From Candidatus Hydrogenedentota bacterium (GTDB lineage Bacteria > Hydrogenedentota > Hydrogenedentia > Hydrogenedentiales > CAITNO01), in assembly GCA_903922535.1 (NCBI GenBank), contig CAIXUF010000225.1, forward strand, positions 1-10,559: a stretch of DNA of 10,559 nt, written 5' to 3'. The notes under the pieces are model-generated. The model was not told where the DNA came from. It ran no database searches and was given only the letters and a program-made list of their open reading frames with translations. The translations under genes were made by a program, and so were the position numbers. This document shows, in pieces, positions 1 through 7,317 of the stretch (its first letter is position 1; each line of letters starts with the position of its first letter).

Positions 1-232
1 AAACCGGTGCTGAATTTCCCTGCCACCAGTTCTTTTGAAGGATGCGGCGGTTCCCCCTGTCCGCGTCCAAGTCCACTCTTTTTGAGCCGGCACAGGCTGT
101 TGTGCTGCACAATCATGGCAAGAACTTGTTCGGGAAACGGCGTTTTCTTATCATGGCCCGCCTGTCCATTCTTCTGGTCATTCTGCTCCAAGCCCAACCA
201 GGGCGGTCCGAACCGCACAGGACAAGACGATT
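1..232. other. Left-edge region without a supportable gene
   Basis: No convincing coding sequence lies in this stretch. One frame reads a short tail ending at a TGA at 36-38, which could be the last residues of an upstream gene, but too little is present to tell. The open frames that continue rightwards into the next gene have Cys/Ser/Pro-rich noise composition. The only possible signal is a weak promoter at 126-154, listed separately. The reverse strand shows nothing better. Confidence 0.5.
126..154 (+). promoter_or_regulatory. Candidate promoter of the SGNH hydrolase gene
   Basis: A -35-like TTGTTC (126-131) and a -10-like TATCAT (149-154, five of six consensus positions) are separated by 17 bases. 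Transcription would start near 161, giving a leader of about 70 bases before the GTG at 233. The -35 box is poor and no experimental support exists, so this is only a candidate. The gene could equally be read from a promoter left of the window. Confidence 0.3.
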
Positions 233-1825
233 GTGGAACCGCTGAAGCCCAATCCGGCAGACATCAACGAGAAAGGCGCAACAGCCAAAGGCTTTTCGCG
301 AAAGACAAAAGCAGTCGTTGCGCTTCCCCTTCTGCTTCTTTGTTTCTGCCTTGCCTTCATCGGACTGGAAGCCTACTCCCGTCTGAGCGAACGATGGTCG
401 GAGCGCCACAACATCTACATCACCGGCCGGGCACAGTCAAAGCAACCCATGCCGACCAATCTTCCAATCGTTCTTGACGGTTGTCGTTGGGACGTTCACG
501 CACCCGTGAATCCGCCATCGGAGGCCTCTGTCCCCTCCGCGGACTGCTTCGGAAGCGCATGGCGGGAATGTTTCGAGTCGCTTGGCCCAATGCAGCGCCA
601 TCTGGCCGCGGGCCGACACGATGCGCTTGTCCTCGAGTTTGACAAGGCGGGCAACCTGCTGGAAACCTTTGGTTTCCCGACCGGGAAGGAGTCGATCCGC
701 CGGGCGGAACGGGGACTGACGGGTTTCCTGTGCAAAATGGCGCTTGACGCCAGCGGCTTCAACACCGGTGTTTCGGAGGCCCTGCACGGTGCAGGAAACA
801 CGAAACCATTCACTCTCCCCATGCTTGGCGTACTGTTCAACGCGGACTTTCAGCCCGTCCCGGCAACGGGGGGCGCATTCGCCTTCTTTCCCAACATCGT
901 CGGCGGGGCCAGCCCAAAGGAGGCCCTGCCCCCGGACTCTCCCTGGCAGGTCCCCTTTTTCCGTTACAAGAAGAGTGTCCCGAACATGCGGTGGGGCATC
1001 CCCGGCACCTGTCATCTCAACAACGTCGGTTTCAGGGGAAAAGACGTCCAAACACCAAAGCCTCCCGGCCTCTATCGAATCATCTGTCTAGGCGGCTCGA
1101 CAACCGAGGAGGGCTCCAGCGACGATACTACCTATCCCGCCCTGCTGGAAAAACAACTGACTGCCGCCTTTCCCGGCAATCCCATTGAGGTCGTCAATTG
1201 CGGCATATCAGGCATGAACACGGCCGCCCACCTCATGCGTTTTGCCGACTACCTCGCCCTTGAACCTGATCTGATTCTGGTGTACGAAGGGGTCAATGAT
1301 GCGGCATCCGATCTCCCCATGCAGTGGCTGCTGTTCGACTCGCCGTTCTGGGTGAAGGCCGCCTTCACCAACCATTTCGTCCGTCGCAACCGCGACTCAT
1401 TGCTCTACGGAACGGAAGAAAAGCTCCGAGATGACGTCCGGACATTCACCCTGGATCGTTTCCGGATCATGAGAGAGTGGGCGCACGCAAACAAGGCCGA
1501 CATGGTCTTCTGCAGCATTGCGACCCCGGCATTCGATGACATCTCCGCCCAGGATCGCCAATACTTGGCGTATCGCGCCAGCGGCCTTGGTCTGGCTTCG
1601 GCAGCCACCTACCTGAAGATCATTGCCGCAATCAACCAAGGACTCAAGGAATTGTCCATAAAGGAAGGCTGGGGCTACATCCCCGTTGCGGAGAACTTTC
1701 ATCTGGGCCTGGAATGTTTCGGCGACCTGTGCCACATGTATCCGGATGGAACCGAGCGCAAGGCGGAGATCATCTTCCAGTGCCTCAAAGAGCGCCTGCC
1801 GGCCCTCCTCAGCTTGCGCCACTGA
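233..1825 (+). CDS. Membrane-anchored SGNH/GDSL-family hydrolase
   Basis: This 530-residue protein has a short cytoplasmic N terminus, one membrane segment (about 27-47, Leu/Phe/Cys-rich, preceded by basic residues) and an extracytoplasmic body, so a type II anchored topology is likely. The C-terminal half carries the SGNH blocks: GGST with nucleophile Ser289, the block II glycine in CGISG (323-327), GVND with Asn355, and DLCH with the Asp498/His501 pair. A GFRGKD motif (267-272) precedes the catalytic fold, as in many envelope SGNH proteins. Such enzymes remove acyl esters, often acetyl groups from glycans; the substrate here is unknown. Residues 50-260 match nothing I recognise. The start is GTG: no ATG, GTG or TTG lies further upstream in frame before a stop at 83-85, and an AGGA (219-222) lies 10 bases upstream. 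The family call is firm, the function only general. Confidence 0.88.
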   Translation: MEPLKPNPADINEKGATAKGFSRKTKAVVALPLLLLCFCLAFIGLEAYSRLSERWSERHNIYITGRAQSKQPMPTNLPIVLDGCRWDVHAPVNPPSEASVPSADCFGSAWRECFESLGPMQRHLAAGRHDALVLEFDKAGNLLETFGFPTGKESIRRAERGLTGFLCKMALDASGFNTGVSEALHGAGNTKPFTLPMLGVLFNADFQPVPATGGAFAFFPNIVGGASPKEALPPDSPWQVPFFRYKKSVPNMRWGIPGTCHLNNVGFRGKDVQTPKPPGLYRIICLGGSTTEEGSSDDTTYPALLEKQLTAAFPGNPIEVVNCGISGMNTAAHLMRFADYLALEPDLILVYEGVNDAASDLPMQWLLFDSPFWVKAAFTNHFVRRNRDSLLYGTEEKLRDDVRTFTLDRFRIMREWAHANKADMVFCSIATPAFDDISAQDRQYLAYRASGLGLASAATYLKIIAAINQGLKELSIKEGWGYIPVAENFHLGLECFGDLCHMYPDGTERKAEIIFQCLKERLPALLSLRH

Positions 1826-1832
1826 CTCACGA

Positions 1833-1847
1833 CGGGCAATGTGCCCG
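1833..1847 (+). other. Small hairpin just after the SGNH gene
   Basis: CGGGCA (1833-1838) and TGCCCG (1842-1847) form a perfect 6-bp stem with an ATG triloop, beginning 8 bases after the stop codon. No T-run follows, so it is not a standard intrinsic terminator. It may protect the mRNA 3' end, or it may be chance in GC-rich DNA. Confidence 0.3.
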
Positions 1848-1891
1848 AGCAAATCCGCCACGGTAGGCACAGCACCGCCCGGAGAAATCTT

Positions 1892-1906
1892 GCTGGAGCT
1901 TCCAGC
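1892..1906 (-). terminator. Weak candidate terminator of tRNA-Arg
   Basis: Downstream of the tRNA on its own strand, a 6-bp stem (arms 1901-1906 and 1892-1897) encloses a 3-base loop and is followed by AAGATTTCT. The T-run is short and interrupted, so efficiency would be modest. The tRNA is also oriented against the preceding gene, where some transcription stop would be expected. Confidence 0.25.
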
Positions 1907-1948
1907 TCAGCGATGGGAGACTTTGGCTGATATGGCGGGAAAGAGAAA

Positions 1949-2025
1949 TGGCGCGCCCAGCAGGATTCGAACCTGCGGCCTCTTGCTCCGGAGGCAAGCG
2001 CTCTATCCAACTGAGCTATGGGCGC
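1949..2025 (-). tRNA. tRNA-Arg, anticodon CCG
   Basis: Read on the reverse strand this is a complete cloverleaf. The 7-bp acceptor stem pairs GCGCCCA with TGGGCGC, the D stem pairs GCTC with GAGC, the anticodon stem pairs CTTGC with GCAAG, and the T arm pairs GCAGG with CCTGC around TTCGAAT. The anticodon loop CTCCGGA places CCG at 34-36 (plus-strand 1989-1991), so it reads CGG arginine codons. The discriminator is G and the CCA end is encoded (1951-1949). All stems are fully paired and no intron is present. It closely resembles the known bacterial tRNA-Arg(CCG), including that of E. coli. Confidence 0.97.
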
Positions 2026-2038
2026 GCAACAGAACCCA

Positions 2039-2068
2039 ATCTTAGCACACCGCCCGCGCATCTGTCCA
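2039..2068 (-). promoter_or_regulatory. Promoter of tRNA-Arg
   Basis: On the reverse strand a -35 TGGACA (2068-2063, five of six matches to TTGACA) is followed after 18 bases by TAAGAT (2044-2039), itself preceded by TGC, an extended -10. Transcription would begin near 2032, a few bases before the mature tRNA 5' end at 2025. The position fits a tRNA promoter very well. Confidence 0.6.
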
Positions 2069-2080
2069 ACCCATCGCATT

Positions 2081-2109
2081 TTGAAATCCCTAACCCCGCA
2101 TGCTTTTAT
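2081..2109 (+). promoter_or_regulatory. Promoter of the glycoside hydrolase gene
   Basis: TTGAAA (2081-2086, five of six matches) and TTTTAT (2104-2109) are 17 bases apart, and TGC directly precedes the -10, an extended -10 element. The predicted start near 2116 gives a leader of about 40 bases with a good ribosome binding site. It is back to back with the tRNA promoter: the two -35 boxes lie 12 bases apart. Three CATCGC repeats (2072, 2114, 2125) flank it. Confidence 0.5.
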
Positions 2110-2155
2110 ATGTCATCGCACTTGCATCGCGGTTCACACTAGGGAGTTCTTGAAC

Positions 2156-5100
2156 ATGAACAGCAAAGCACTTTGGGTAATCCTGTTCCTCGCGCTCTTT
2201 GGCGCATTGCCGGCCGGCGCTGACACGGCGGGGAACGCAAGGGCTTTGGTCTACACGCCGAACTTCGACGGCCTTTCGCAGCAATACGAGACGGCCGTTG
2301 CGGACTTGTTCACCGGGGCGGGCTACGCCGTGGAGCGTCTCGACGCAGGCGGTTTGTGCGACCCGGGGAAACTCAGCGTCCCCCCAAACACCGTTCTCGT
2401 TCTGCCCGACGCGGCAAGTCTGCCCCTGGGCAGCATTGCGCCCGTTCAGCAGTTTCTGCGGCGGGGCGGCCGCCTCGTCGCGCTGAACACCCCCGCGTGG
2501 CGTGACGTGCTCGTCCAGGCGGACGGCAAATGGCTGCCTGTTTCGGATTTTCGCAGGCAATATGCGCAGCATGTTGAAAAGCGCGGCATCGTTGATTGGA
2601 ACACGGAAGACCTTTCCAAATGGGCGCGCGCCTACCGCAGTACTGGATTGCAGGGCCAATACAGCCTTGCCAATCCGGGGCCCGAGGCAGGGCAGAGCGC
2701 CCTTCACGCGGAGATCACGAGGCTCGACGGCTGGGACTCAATCCTGAAGAAATATGACGCCAGCCCTTTCTCCGCAGACGACAAACTGGTGGTGTTTTCC
2801 GCCAAAAGCCTCAGCAACGCCACCCACCTTGCCATGGAATGGGAAGAGCGTGACGGATCGCGATGGATAGCCACGGTCGCGCTGTCCAAAGAATGGAAGC
2901 AGTATGCGCTGACGGCCAATGACTTCCACTATTGGGAAAGCGTCCCGCAGCGAAAGGACACCTGCTTCAACCCTCAAAACGTCGGCCGACTCGGCATTAC
3001 CCTGGCATTTACGCACACGGGCTATGCGGATCGGGACTTGAAATATGAGGTTGGGCCGATCTTTGCCGCATCATTGGACGCGAAGTATCGCGATGCCTTC
3101 AGCGGCTACACCGTCCCCCCGACGGAAACCCTCTGCCCTGGCTACAAGTTCTTTGTTCCCAAGGATGTTGCTGCGCTCCGTTCATCGGGTTTTGCAGGCG
3201 ATTCCGCCCTGGCCCTTTCGCAGGGGGAACTCTATGCCATGCATCCCCGCCCACAGGCCTATGGCTTCGACAAGAAACGGGGATGGGCATGGGAACCCAT
3301 TCTCACGGCCCAATCAGACAAGGGCGACATGCGCGGCACGATCGGCTCCATGATGAGTTTCACGGACGGCCCGTACAAGGGGGGCATATGGGTATCGATA
3401 GGCATTGCAGACCGCTCTTGGTACCTCTCGCCGGAAGGGAGGAAGGTCTTGACCGCTGTCGCGTCCCGCCTCAAGACGCCCCTGGTGCTTGTTGACGCGG
3501 GCACAGACCGCTTTGCCTATCTGGATGGCCAGCCGCTGCGCCTGGGCATGACCGTTGCCAATCAGGGCACCGTGGGCGGGCGGACCGTCAACGGATTGTT
3601 TCGTGTGAAGAAGGGCGAGGAGGTCCTGTATAAAACACAGCTTTCCCTCACCCTGGACGGCGGGCAGAAGGCTTCCGTGGAAAGTGAGTGGGTCCCGGAA
3701 CGCTGGGACGCCGATGGATACACGGTGGAGACGACCGTGACCACCGATAACATTGTCCTTGGTATGCTTACGCACGAGGTAAACGCATGGCGGCCCAAGG
3801 CGGTCCCGCACTATGTGGCAACGAAAGACGGCGCCTTTTCGCTTGACGGAAAGCAGTGGCGTCCCCACGGCGTAAACTACATGCCCTCGTCAGGAATGGC
3901 AGCGGAGGACCTCAAGTTCTTCGAGCAATGGCTGAGTCCGCAATCCTATGACCCAAAGGTGGTTCAGCGCGACCTGGAGCGCTGTGCCTCGCTGGGATTC
4001 AACGCCCTCAGCGTGTTCCTCTACAAAGACTACACCCAGGATCAGAACCTACTTGATCTGCTCATCCGCATGGACCGGCTCGGCATGAAGGCAAACGTGT
4101 CCCTCCGGCCGGGCACCCCGATGGAATCCCCTCCTGTGGAAGCCTGCGAGATGATAAAGGCGCTGCGCCTCGCCGAAAACGACACCGTCTTCGCGTACGA
4201 TCTGGCCTGGGAACCCCAGTTCCGTCCAACCGAACGCGATCCCTTCAACGCCGCGTGGGCAGCCTGGATATTGGAGCGTTTCGGAAGCCTTGAAAGCGCA
4301 GAAAAGCTCTGGAATTTCACCATCCCGAGAGACAAGCAGGGGCACATCCTGAACTTTACGGAGGATATGATTGGGCACGAGGGGCCGTGGAGCGCCTACG
4401 TGGCCGCCTACCGGCGCTTCTTGGACACGTTGTTATACGAGAAGTACAGTGCTGCGCGAACCCTGGTCAAGAATGTGGCCCCGAACCACCATGTCAGTTT
4501 CCGCATGTCCATGGCCAGCGACCCCACCGACAGCCAAACCAACACCTTCGTCTATGACTTTGCCTATTTGGCCGGAGCCGTGGACGTCCTTGAACCGGAG
4601 GCCTATGGGCGGATCGGTGACTGGGAACGGGTGCGGCCCGGCTGGTTCACCCGCGAGTATGCGCGTTGGGCGGATCCATCAATCCCCATGATCTGGGCCG
4701 AAGCCGGCGTCCACACCTGGGACATGGCCAGCATGTCCACGCCCCCGGACAAACTGGCTTACCAGGCCCATTTCTATGAGGACTTTTACAGGATGATGAC
4801 ACGCAGCGGCGCGGACGGCATCTTCTGGTGGTGGTATCCCGGGGGATTCCGCACAAATGAGAACAGCGATTACGGCATCATCAACCCCGACGGCACGGAC
4901 CGACCCGTTTCAAAAGTAATCCGGACGCACGCCAAGGAGTTCTTGGAGGCCCCCTCCCTGCGGCCCGTTACCGAGTGGCTTGTCTTTGATCGCGACAAGT
5001 TCACCAACGGATTGAGCGGTGCCTACAAGGAGATTGGCCCTGCATTCTGGACGATGATTGACCAGGGCGCGGTGCCCGGCCTCCACACCGACGGCACAGG

Positions 5101-5548
5101 CACCGACTCGGCCAACTGCCCCTTGATTGGCGTGGGCAATCTCACCGGCCCGGGAGTCTATCCCCCCAAATACCTTGATGCATTTTTCGACCGCGTGGAA
5201 ATCCAGTCCGCGGCGGGAGACTGGACGCCAATCGGTGCCGGCGGGAGCCTGAAGGCAGGAACAGGCACGCCGATACGTGCCCGTGTCACAGTCACCAACC
5301 TCGGCGAGGCGGCCCTGCTCAGCGCCCAAGATGCGGCCGGAAAAGCCGGCGCGGTTTCAATCAACACGCACGGGGGCGAGGATGGGCGCACACCGCTGCC
5401 CAGAACGCTTCATCGCTTCGAGCAGGCCGTCGTGGAGATTATTCTATCCGACGCGCCTCTAACCGTCGCGCGAGACGTGGAAATAGGCATGTCCGCGGAG
5501 AACAGGGCCGTTTTGGGACCCAAATACAAGGTGCATTTGACGCCATGA
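2156..5548 (+). CDS. Secreted multidomain glycoside hydrolase, clan GH-A-like barrel
   Basis: This 1130-residue exported protein has a signal peptide (1-22, likely cut after Ala-Gly-Ala). Parts in order are: an amidotransferase-like beta/alpha segment (about 27-115), a beta-sandwich that could bind carbohydrate (about 140-305), a segment that may complete the amidotransferase-like fold (about 305-440), an Ig-like domain (about 441-545), a TIM barrel (about 552-930) and a C-terminal beta-rich region. The barrel opens with a GVNYMP motif. It has Glu686 in a Trp-Glu-Pro context, matching the acid/base of clan GH-A (usually Asn-Glu-Pro), and Glu849 in WAEAG, matching the nucleophile on strand 7. 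It therefore probably cleaves beta-linked glycans with retention; the family number and substrate cannot be read. The ATG at 2156 was chosen because AGGGAG (2141-2146) lies 9 bases upstream and a signal peptide follows; the frame extends further upstream into the tRNA. Domain limits are approximate. Confidence 0.85.
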   Translation: MNSKALWVILFLALFGALPAGADTAGNARALVYTPNFDGLSQQYETAVADLFTGAGYAVERLDAGGLCDPGKLSVPPNTVLVLPDAASLPLGSIAPVQQFLRRGGRLVALNTPAWRDVLVQADGKWLPVSDFRRQYAQHVEKRGIVDWNTEDLSKWARAYRSTGLQGQYSLANPGPEAGQSALHAEITRLDGWDSILKKYDASPFSADDKLVVFSAKSLSNATHLAMEWEERDGSRWIATVALSKEWKQYALTANDFHYWESVPQRKDTCFNPQNVGRLGITLAFTHTGYADRDLKYEVGPIFAASLDAKYRDAFSGYTVPPTETLCPGYKFFVPKDVAALRSSGFAGDSALALSQGELYAMHPRPQAYGFDKKRGWAWEPILTAQSDKGDMRGTIGSMMSFTDGPYKGGIWVSIGIADRSWYLSPEGRKVLTAVASRLKTPLVLVDAGTDRFAYLDGQPLRLGMTVANQGTVGGRTVNGLFRVKKGEEVLYKTQLSLTLDGGQKASVESEWVPERWDADGYTVETTVTTDNIVLGMLTHEVNAWRPKAVPHYVATKDGAFSLDGKQWRPHGVNYMPSSGMAAEDLKFFEQWLSPQSYDPKVVQRDLERCASLGFNALSVFLYKDYTQDQNLLDLLIRMDRLGMKANVSLRPGTPMESPPVEACEMIKALRLAENDTVFAYDLAWEPQFRPTERDPFNAAWAAWILERFGSLESAEKLWNFTIPRDKQGHILNFTEDMIGHEGPWSAYVAAYRRFLDTLLYEKYSAARTLVKNVAPNHHVSFRMSMASDPTDSQTNTFVYDFAYLAGAVDVLEPEAYGRIGDWERVRPGWFTREYARWADPSIPMIWAEAGVHTWDMASMSTPPDKLAYQAHFYEDFYRMMTRSGADGIFWWWYPGGFRTNENSDYGIINPDGTDRPVSKVIRTHAKEFLEAPSLRPVTEWLVFDRDKFTNGLSGAYKEIGPAFWTMIDQGAVPGLHTDGTGTDSANCPLIGVGNLTGPGVYPPKYLDAFFDRVEIQSAAGDWTPIGAGGSLKAGTGTPIRARVTVTNLGEAALLSAQDAAGKAGAVSINTHGGEDGRTPLPRTLHRFEQAVVEIILSDAPLTVARDVEIGMSAENRAVLGPKYKVHLTP

Positions 5549-5678
5549 TGCTGAAGTGTGATTGACCGCGTCCCGTTTTGCCGGGCCGCAACACAGGGCT
5601 GCATTTGAAAGTGGGCTATGGAAGACGACCTGATTCCGACGATTCTTTGAATAACAGCAGGGCAAACAGCCTTTCAAA
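5549..5678. other. Intergenic stretch after the hydrolase gene
   Basis: This is the 3' untranslated part between the hydrolase stop codon and its terminator. I see no gene on either strand. A short inverted repeat GCCTT/AAGGC (5669-5681) ends inside the 5' arm of the terminator and could compete with it. Confidence 0.5.
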
Positions 5679-5712
5679 GGCGGGCAAAACATCACGTTTT
5701 GTCCGCCCTTTT
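5679..5712 (+). terminator. Rho-independent terminator after the hydrolase gene
   Basis: A 12-bp stem (5679-5690 with 5696-5707, one G-U pair) closes a 5-base ATCAC loop and is followed by CTTTT (5708-5712). This is a strong intrinsic terminator. It insulates sat from the upstream gene; the sat -35 box begins at its tail. Confidence 0.85.
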
Positions 5713-5740
5713 GTGCCGCAGAAGCACGCTTTGCTATACT
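5711..5740 (+). promoter_or_regulatory. Promoter of the sat operon
   Basis: TATACT (5735-5740) is preceded by TGC, a good extended -10. The -35 candidate TTGTGC (5711-5716) lies 18 bases upstream and matches only three of six positions, as is tolerated with an extended -10. Transcription should start at about 5747, right after the terminator of the previous gene. Confidence 0.55.
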
Positions 5741-5747
5741 CCACCAC

Positions 5748-5772
5748 ATTCAGATCGGAAGCCGAACTGAAT
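5748..5772 (+). promoter_or_regulatory. Dyad / 5'-terminal hairpin at the sat transcription start
   Basis: ATTCAG (5748-5753) pairs with CTGAAT (5767-5772) and TCGG (5755-5758) with CCGA (5762-5765). They are separated by a single A-A mismatch and close an AAG loop, giving ten base pairs in 25 bases. It begins within a base or two of the predicted transcription start. It could be an operator bound by a repressor as DNA, or a stem-loop at the mRNA 5' end that protects the transcript. The pairing is seen directly; the role is inferred. Confidence 0.45.
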
Positions 5773-5809
5773 AACCATCAAAGCCCTATCCAACGGGGAG
5801 ACCCTCCAA

Positions 5810-6973
5810 ATGAGCATTCAACCCCACGGCGGCGTTCTTGTGAACCGCTTCTTTCAGTCCCCTGTCGAGCGGGACAAGGTCCTTGCCGTTGCCCCTTCCC
5901 TTTCGAAAGTCAAGGTGGATGCCTATGCGTCCTTTGACATAGACGGCATTGCCAAAGGCATCTTCAGCCCGCTGACGGGGTTCATGAACGAAGCGCAGAC
6001 GCTTCGCGTGCTCGATTCCATGGAGCTTGAGCCGGGCATCCCCTGGACCATACCCATTCTGCTTTCCGTTTCACAGGAACAGGCGAACGCTCTGGAACCG
6101 GGAACAGACGTGGCTCTTGAGGATGACCGGGGCGTGCTGGTTGCGGTGCTGCACCTGGCCTCCAAATTCACGCTGGACAAGAAGCACCTCGCAGAAAAGG
6201 TCTACCGCACAACCGATGCGGCGCACCCCGGCGTGGCATACACGTACGGCATGGGCGACGTCTTTCTCGCCGGTGACATCGACGTCCTTCATGACCGCGA
6301 GGTCGAATTTCAGGAGTACAACCTGACGCCCGCGCAAACGCGCGCCGCCTTCGACGCGCGCAACTGGCGCCGCATTGTGGCCTTCCAGACACGCAACCCG
6401 ATTCACCGCGCGCACGAGTATCTCACGAAATGCGCGCTCGAAATGTGCGACGGTCTGCTGATCCACCCCTTGATGGGCACGACGAAGAGCGATGACATCC
6501 CCGGCGACGTCCGCATGCGGTGCTATCAGGTGCTTCTTGAGAAGTACTATCCGCAGGACCACGTGATGCTGTCGATCATGCCGGTGAACATGCGCTACGC
6601 CGGTCCCCGGGAGGCGATCATGCACGCCATCATCCGCAAGAACTATGGATGCACCCATTTCATCGTGGGACGCGACCATGCGGGTGTGGGCAACTACTAT
6701 GGAAGCTATGATGCGCACTACATTTTTGAAGAGGTTGATCCCGTGGAGCTGGGCATAACGCCCATTTTCTTCGACCACACGTTTTACTCCAAGCGCACCG
6801 GAGAGATGGCCAGCAAGAAGACCTGTCCGGGCACGGCAGAGGATCACGTCATGCTGAGTGGCACCAAAGTGCGGGAAATGCTGAGCCGCGGCGAAGCCCC
6901 CCCGGCGGAGTTTACCCGCCCCGAGGTGGCCAAGGTCCTCATCGACTGGGCGTTGGGCGACACCGACGCCTGA
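5810..6973 (+). CDS. sat: Sulfate adenylyltransferase (ATP sulfurylase), single-chain type
   Basis: The enzyme joins sulfate to ATP, giving adenylyl sulfate (APS) and pyrophosphate, the first step of sulfate activation, in the cytoplasm. At 387 residues it is a full-length Sat/MET3-type enzyme, not the CysD/CysN heterodimer, and it carries no fused APS kinase domain. Diagnostic motifs are QTRNPIHRAH (193-202), the nucleotide-binding QxRNPxHxxH signature, GRDHAGVG (287-294), and LSGTKVREML with the following FTRPEV near the C terminus. The N-terminal PUA-like domain includes SPLTGFM (53-59). GGGGAG (5795-5800) lies 9 bases before the ATG. It leads an apparent operon with a small unknown gene and a glycosyltransferase. 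No APS reductase, APS kinase or sulfite reductase is in the window, so assimilatory, dissimilatory or sulfation use cannot be decided here. Confidence 0.97.
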   Translation: MSIQPHGGVLVNRFFQSPVERDKVLAVAPSLSKVKVDAYASFDIDGIAKGIFSPLTGFMNEAQTLRVLDSMELEPGIPWTIPILLSVSQEQANALEPGTDVALEDDRGVLVAVLHLASKFTLDKKHLAEKVYRTTDAAHPGVAYTYGMGDVFLAGDIDVLHDREVEFQEYNLTPAQTRAAFDARNWRRIVAFQTRNPIHRAHEYLTKCALEMCDGLLIHPLMGTTKSDDIPGDVRMRCYQVLLEKYYPQDHVMLSIMPVNMRYAGPREAIMHAIIRKNYGCTHFIVGRDHAGVGNYYGSYDAHYIFEEVDPVELGITPIFFDHTFYSKRTGEMASKKTCPGTAEDHVMLSGTKVREMLSRGEAPPAEFTRPEVAKVLIDWALGDTDA

Positions 6974-6991
6974 TACCGGGGATCTCATGGC

Positions 6992-7294
6992 ATGAACAGC
7001 GACAAGCCCTGCCTGCGCATTGCGGGAGACCGAGCCGAGGCCGTCCGCGACGCTTTGCTCGCAAAACTTCTTCCTCCTGTAGTGATACCGCGGCCCTTTG
7101 CGGTGGAAACCGGCACCGGGTCGGGCGATATGGTCGAAACGGTGAGTTGCCACGACAACCCCGACTTTGCCGCCGAAAAAATACTGGACGCATTGGCCAG
7201 CAGCGGATGGGTTCAGTTGTGCGGCGGGAACCTCACGCCGGCCGAGGAGTACGCGCTTCGCAGCCGCCTGATCGACCTGGGCTATATTGAATAA
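6992..7294 (+). CDS. Unrecognised 100-residue protein in the sat operon
   Basis: I do not recognise this protein. It is 100 residues long, acidic to neutral, with no signal peptide or membrane segment, so it is probably cytoplasmic. Visible features are an N-terminal predicted helix (13-27), a short proline-containing hydrophobic stretch (27-36), a Gly-rich segment (41-45), three cysteines (7, 53, 77) and a C-terminal helix ending in LGYIE. That tail resembles the extreme C termini of some sulfatases and repeat proteins, which may be coincidence. Coding is supported by GGGGA (6978-6982) 9 bases before the ATG, and by tight packing 18 bases after sat and 23 bases before the glycosyltransferase. 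By position it may be linked to APS formation or use; no function is claimed. Confidence 0.72.
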   Translation: MNSDKPCLRIAGDRAEAVRDALLAKLLPPVVIPRPFAVETGTGSGDMVETVSCHDNPDFAAEKILDALASSGWVQLCGGNLTPAEEYALRSRLIDLGYIE

Positions 7295-7317
7295 ACACCA
7301 ACGATGAGCCAACTGAA

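Noticed and set aside
42..245. 67-codon open frame with a hydrophobic stretch before the SGNH gene
   Set aside because: Its ATG has purines directly abutting it instead of a spaced ribosome binding site, it overlaps the next gene, and its composition is not protein-like. A real small gene cannot be fully excluded.
1949..2025. tRNA-Arg as an integration site for a mobile element
   Set aside because: I found no integrase gene and no repeat of the tRNA 3' end elsewhere in the window.
2018..2155. Upstream extension of the glycoside hydrolase frame into the tRNA gene
   Set aside because: The ATG at 2156 has a good ribosome binding site and is followed directly by a signal peptide; the extension would bury that signal and overlap the tRNA.
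5669..5681. Inverted repeat GCCTT/AAGGC overlapping the terminator, as an antiterminator
   Set aside because: Only five pairs compete with a 12-bp stem, and there is no leader peptide or downstream gene in the same transcript that would make attenuation plausible.
6071..7312. A 413-codon open frame on the reverse strand opposite sat and the small gene
   Set aside because: sat on the forward strand is certain from its motifs; the antisense translation is Arg/His/Val/Ala-rich and has no family features. Long antisense frames are common in GC-rich DNA.
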